64,000 bases of DNA. Source: OFTM10 sp964196195. GTDB taxonomy: Bacteria; Actinomycetota; Acidimicrobiia; Acidimicrobiales; Aldehydirespiratoraceae. The notes under the pieces are model-generated. The model was not told the origin of the DNA. It searched no databases and saw nothing but the letters and a program-made list of their open reading frames with translations. A program made the position numbers and the translations under genes. Positions 62,711 through 64,000 of the stretch are shown one piece after another. The first letter of the stretch is position 1, and every line of letters starts with the position of its first letter. The stretch is from the NCBI GenBank assembly GCA_964196195.1, contig CAXMSE010000064.1, positions 1 to 64,000 of the forward strand, written 5' to 3'.

Positions 62711-63215
62711 AACGACTCCCGACGGGCGCCGCGTACTCGGACTCGTGCCGGGCAAACCCGTCGCCGGTGACCGCAAAGAACCCGCCGAGCAAGACCTCGT
62801 CATGGTGTGGCCCCATCTGTTGATCCGCCACGCGGTCGCAGCCATGGGAATCCTGCTGTCGGTGCTTGTCATCTCGGTGCTGTTCGACGCTCCGCTGCGA
62901 TCAGTAGCCAACCCGTCACAGACACCCAACCCGGAGAAAGCCCCGTGGTACTTCGCGGCGCTCCAAGAGCTGCTATCGCATTTCCATCCCCTGATAGCCG
63001 GTGTGCTCGTCCCCGGCGGAATCATCGCCGCGCTCATCGCCCTGCCCTACATCGACACCAGCCCCCACACCCGAGCACGCCATCGCAAGGTCGCAGTGGC
63101 CACCTTCACAATCGTGATCGTCGCGTGGATCATCCTCACAATCGTCGGTTTCGCTTTCCGCGGCCCCAACTGGGGATGGGTCTGGCCCTGGAACGAATGG
63201 CATGGAGAACTATGA
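62703..63215 (+). CDS. Cytochrome bc complex subunit IV-like (C-terminal cytochrome b half)
   Basis: A 170-residue membrane protein with three hydrophobic segments (about 43-62, 95-118, 130-152). PNPEKAPWYFAALQELL matches the PEWYFLPFYA-like/PNPEKAPWYF motif of cytochrome b C-terminal halves that form the quinol-oxidation site. It overlaps cytochrome b by 8 bp and the Rieske gene by 4 bp. Confidence 0.9.
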   Translation: MTETTPDGRRVLGLVPGKPVAGDRKEPAEQDLVMVWPHLLIRHAVAAMGILLSVLVISVLFDAPLRSVANPSQTPNPEKAPWYFAALQELLSHFHPLIAGVLVPGGIIAALIALPYIDTSPHTRARHRKVAVATFTIVIVAWIILTIVGFAFRGPNWGWVWPWNEWHGEL

Positions 63216-63721
63216 GCATCGATCTGACTCGCCGAAAGTTCCTCGGCAAAATCTGGAGAGCCGGCGCTGCGCTCATCGCCGCGGCCGGAGCATGGACCAC
63301 CTGGGACCTCCTCCAGCCCCTTGCCACCTCAGGATTTGGCGGCAAGGTACGCACGATTCCACCCGAAGCCGTACCCGACACCGGTGTCACCGAAGTCCTC
63401 GCCGCGAAATCGCATCTCGTCAAAATCGACGGCGAACTCATCGCTTTGTCCGAGAAATGCACCCACCTCGGCTGCCGGGTCCCCTACTGCGAATCATCCA
63501 ACCGGTTCGAGTGCCCCTGTCACGGCTCAGTGTTCAACCGGGCCGGCGAAGTCCTATCCGGCCCCTCACCGCGAGGCCTCGACCGCCACCCCATCGAAAT
63601 CCGAGAAGACGGACTCGTCTACATCGACACCGGCACCAAAACCGATGGCGCCAGCCCCGGCACCGAAACCATCGACGAACCCAGCCCCGGCCCCGCCTGC
63701 ACAACAGAGGACCACGGCTGA
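63212..63721 (+). CDS. Rieske [2Fe-2S] protein
   Basis: A 169-residue protein with a Tat-type N-terminus TRRKFLGKIW and one hydrophobic anchor. The Rieske motifs CTHLGC and CPCHGS, with the two Cys and two His ligands, are intact (about residues 76-81 and 94-99). The C-terminal tail is Pro/Thr/Gly-rich. Start overlaps subunit IV as ATGA, and the stop overlaps the cytochrome c start as TGATG. It receives electrons from quinol at the positive side of the membrane. Confidence 0.95.
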   Translation: MSIDLTRRKFLGKIWRAGAALIAAAGAWTTWDLLQPLATSGFGGKVRTIPPEAVPDTGVTEVLAAKSHLVKIDGELIALSEKCTHLGCRVPYCESSNRFECPCHGSVFNRAGEVLSGPSPRGLDRHPIEIREDGLVYIDTGTKTDGASPGTETIDEPSPGPACTTEDHG

Positions 63722-64000
63722 TGCCCTACGGCTACACCACCGACCCAGAACTCGACCAATCAACCAACCGCTTCATGATCGCTGGCGCCGTGCTCCTACT
63801 GGCCATGGCCGCCGCCTTCCCCCTCTACCTCACCTACGAACCATCATCACGAGACGACGCCCGCGCCGAACAACTCAGTTCCCTCGCCGAAGAAGGCGCC
63901 AACATCTGGGCCTTCAACTGCGCGTCCTGCCACGGCGACAACGGCGAAGGAACCACCGCCCCCGCGCTCAACTCCGACCAATTCCTCCAAAGCGCCACCA
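63721..64000 (+). CDS. Membrane-anchored c-type cytochrome, 3' truncated by window edge
   Basis: The first 93 codons encode an N-terminal helix (about residues 18-38) and a mono-haem motif CASCH in FNCASCHGDNGEG. The start ATG overlaps the Rieske stop by 1 bp. It would be the cytochrome c partner of the bc complex. The remainder lies outside the window. Confidence 0.9.
   Translation, partial: MPYGYTTDPELDQSTNRFMIAGAVLLLAMAAAFPLYLTYEPSSRDDARAEQLSSLAEEGANIWAFNCASCHGDNGEGTTAPALNSDQFLQSAT

Overview
The window is high-GC DNA with long overlapping operons, many GTG/TTG starts, nSTAND/WD40 signalling fusions, F420-type proteins, Thr-rich linkers and degenerate S-layer-homology (SLH-like) tails. This suggests an actinobacterium, most likely a marine or freshwater member of the Acidimicrobiia. 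That placement is inferred from protein style, not from a marker gene. No rRNA, tRNA, CRISPR array, phage or insertion sequence was seen.

Layout. (a) 1-12 kb: a 5'-truncated P-type cation ATPase, a 1758-residue BTAD/kinase/STAND/WD40 regulator, a small secreted zincin-like protein, a cold-shock protein, an MFS transporter and an aldose epimerase. (b) 11.6-21.5 kb: an N-heterocycle catabolic locus. A five-gene minus-strand operon with overlapping genes (FAD subunit, fused FeS/Mo hydroxylase, 6-hydroxynicotinate-reductase-like, UPF0280, MarR) diverges from enamidase-like and MmsA-like dehydrogenase genes; a DUF1185 gene lies at its far end. The set reads as nicotinate to 6-hydroxynicotinate to tetrahydro-6-oxonicotinate to 2-formylglutarate, then perhaps directly to glutaryl-CoA. 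(c) 21.5-34.6 kb: a BTAD regulator divergent from an overlapping three-gene operon. It encodes a secreted animal-type haem peroxidase with RTX and SLH-like repeats, a His-rich membrane-anchored protein, and a giant membrane-linked multicopper oxidase with SLH-like repeats. Peroxidase plus multicopper oxidase is the enzyme pair associated with bacterial Mn(II) oxidation, and four repeats at exact 11-bp spacing sit in the shared promoter. This is the most interesting system in the window.

(d) 34.6-52 kb: an SHMT paralogue, then two paralogous molybdopterin/FeS/NrfD respiratory complexes, each ending with a polyferredoxin. One TorD-type chaperone and one NarL-type two-component system belong to the second. 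The first complex is bracketed by a 71-bp direct repeat derived from the SHMT gene, and the distal copy is fused in frame to a truncated SRPBCC gene. (e) 52-58.5 kb: a split-barrel flavin/F420 protein, a methyltransferase, and a four-gene operon of LLM oxidoreductase, phytoene-desaturase-like FAD enzyme, cytoplasmic reductive-dehalogenase-like protein and class III cyclase. (f) 58.5-64 kb: a frameshifted hydrolase remnant, then a split cytochrome bc operon (small membrane protein, GltD-like FeS flavoprotein, cytochrome b, subunit IV, Rieske, cytochrome c) that runs off the right edge.

Together the genes describe a respiring organism with versatile redox chemistry at the quinone pool and cell surface. 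Functions of the Mo complexes, the peroxidase/oxidase pair and the dehalogenase-like operon are inferred from families and context only.
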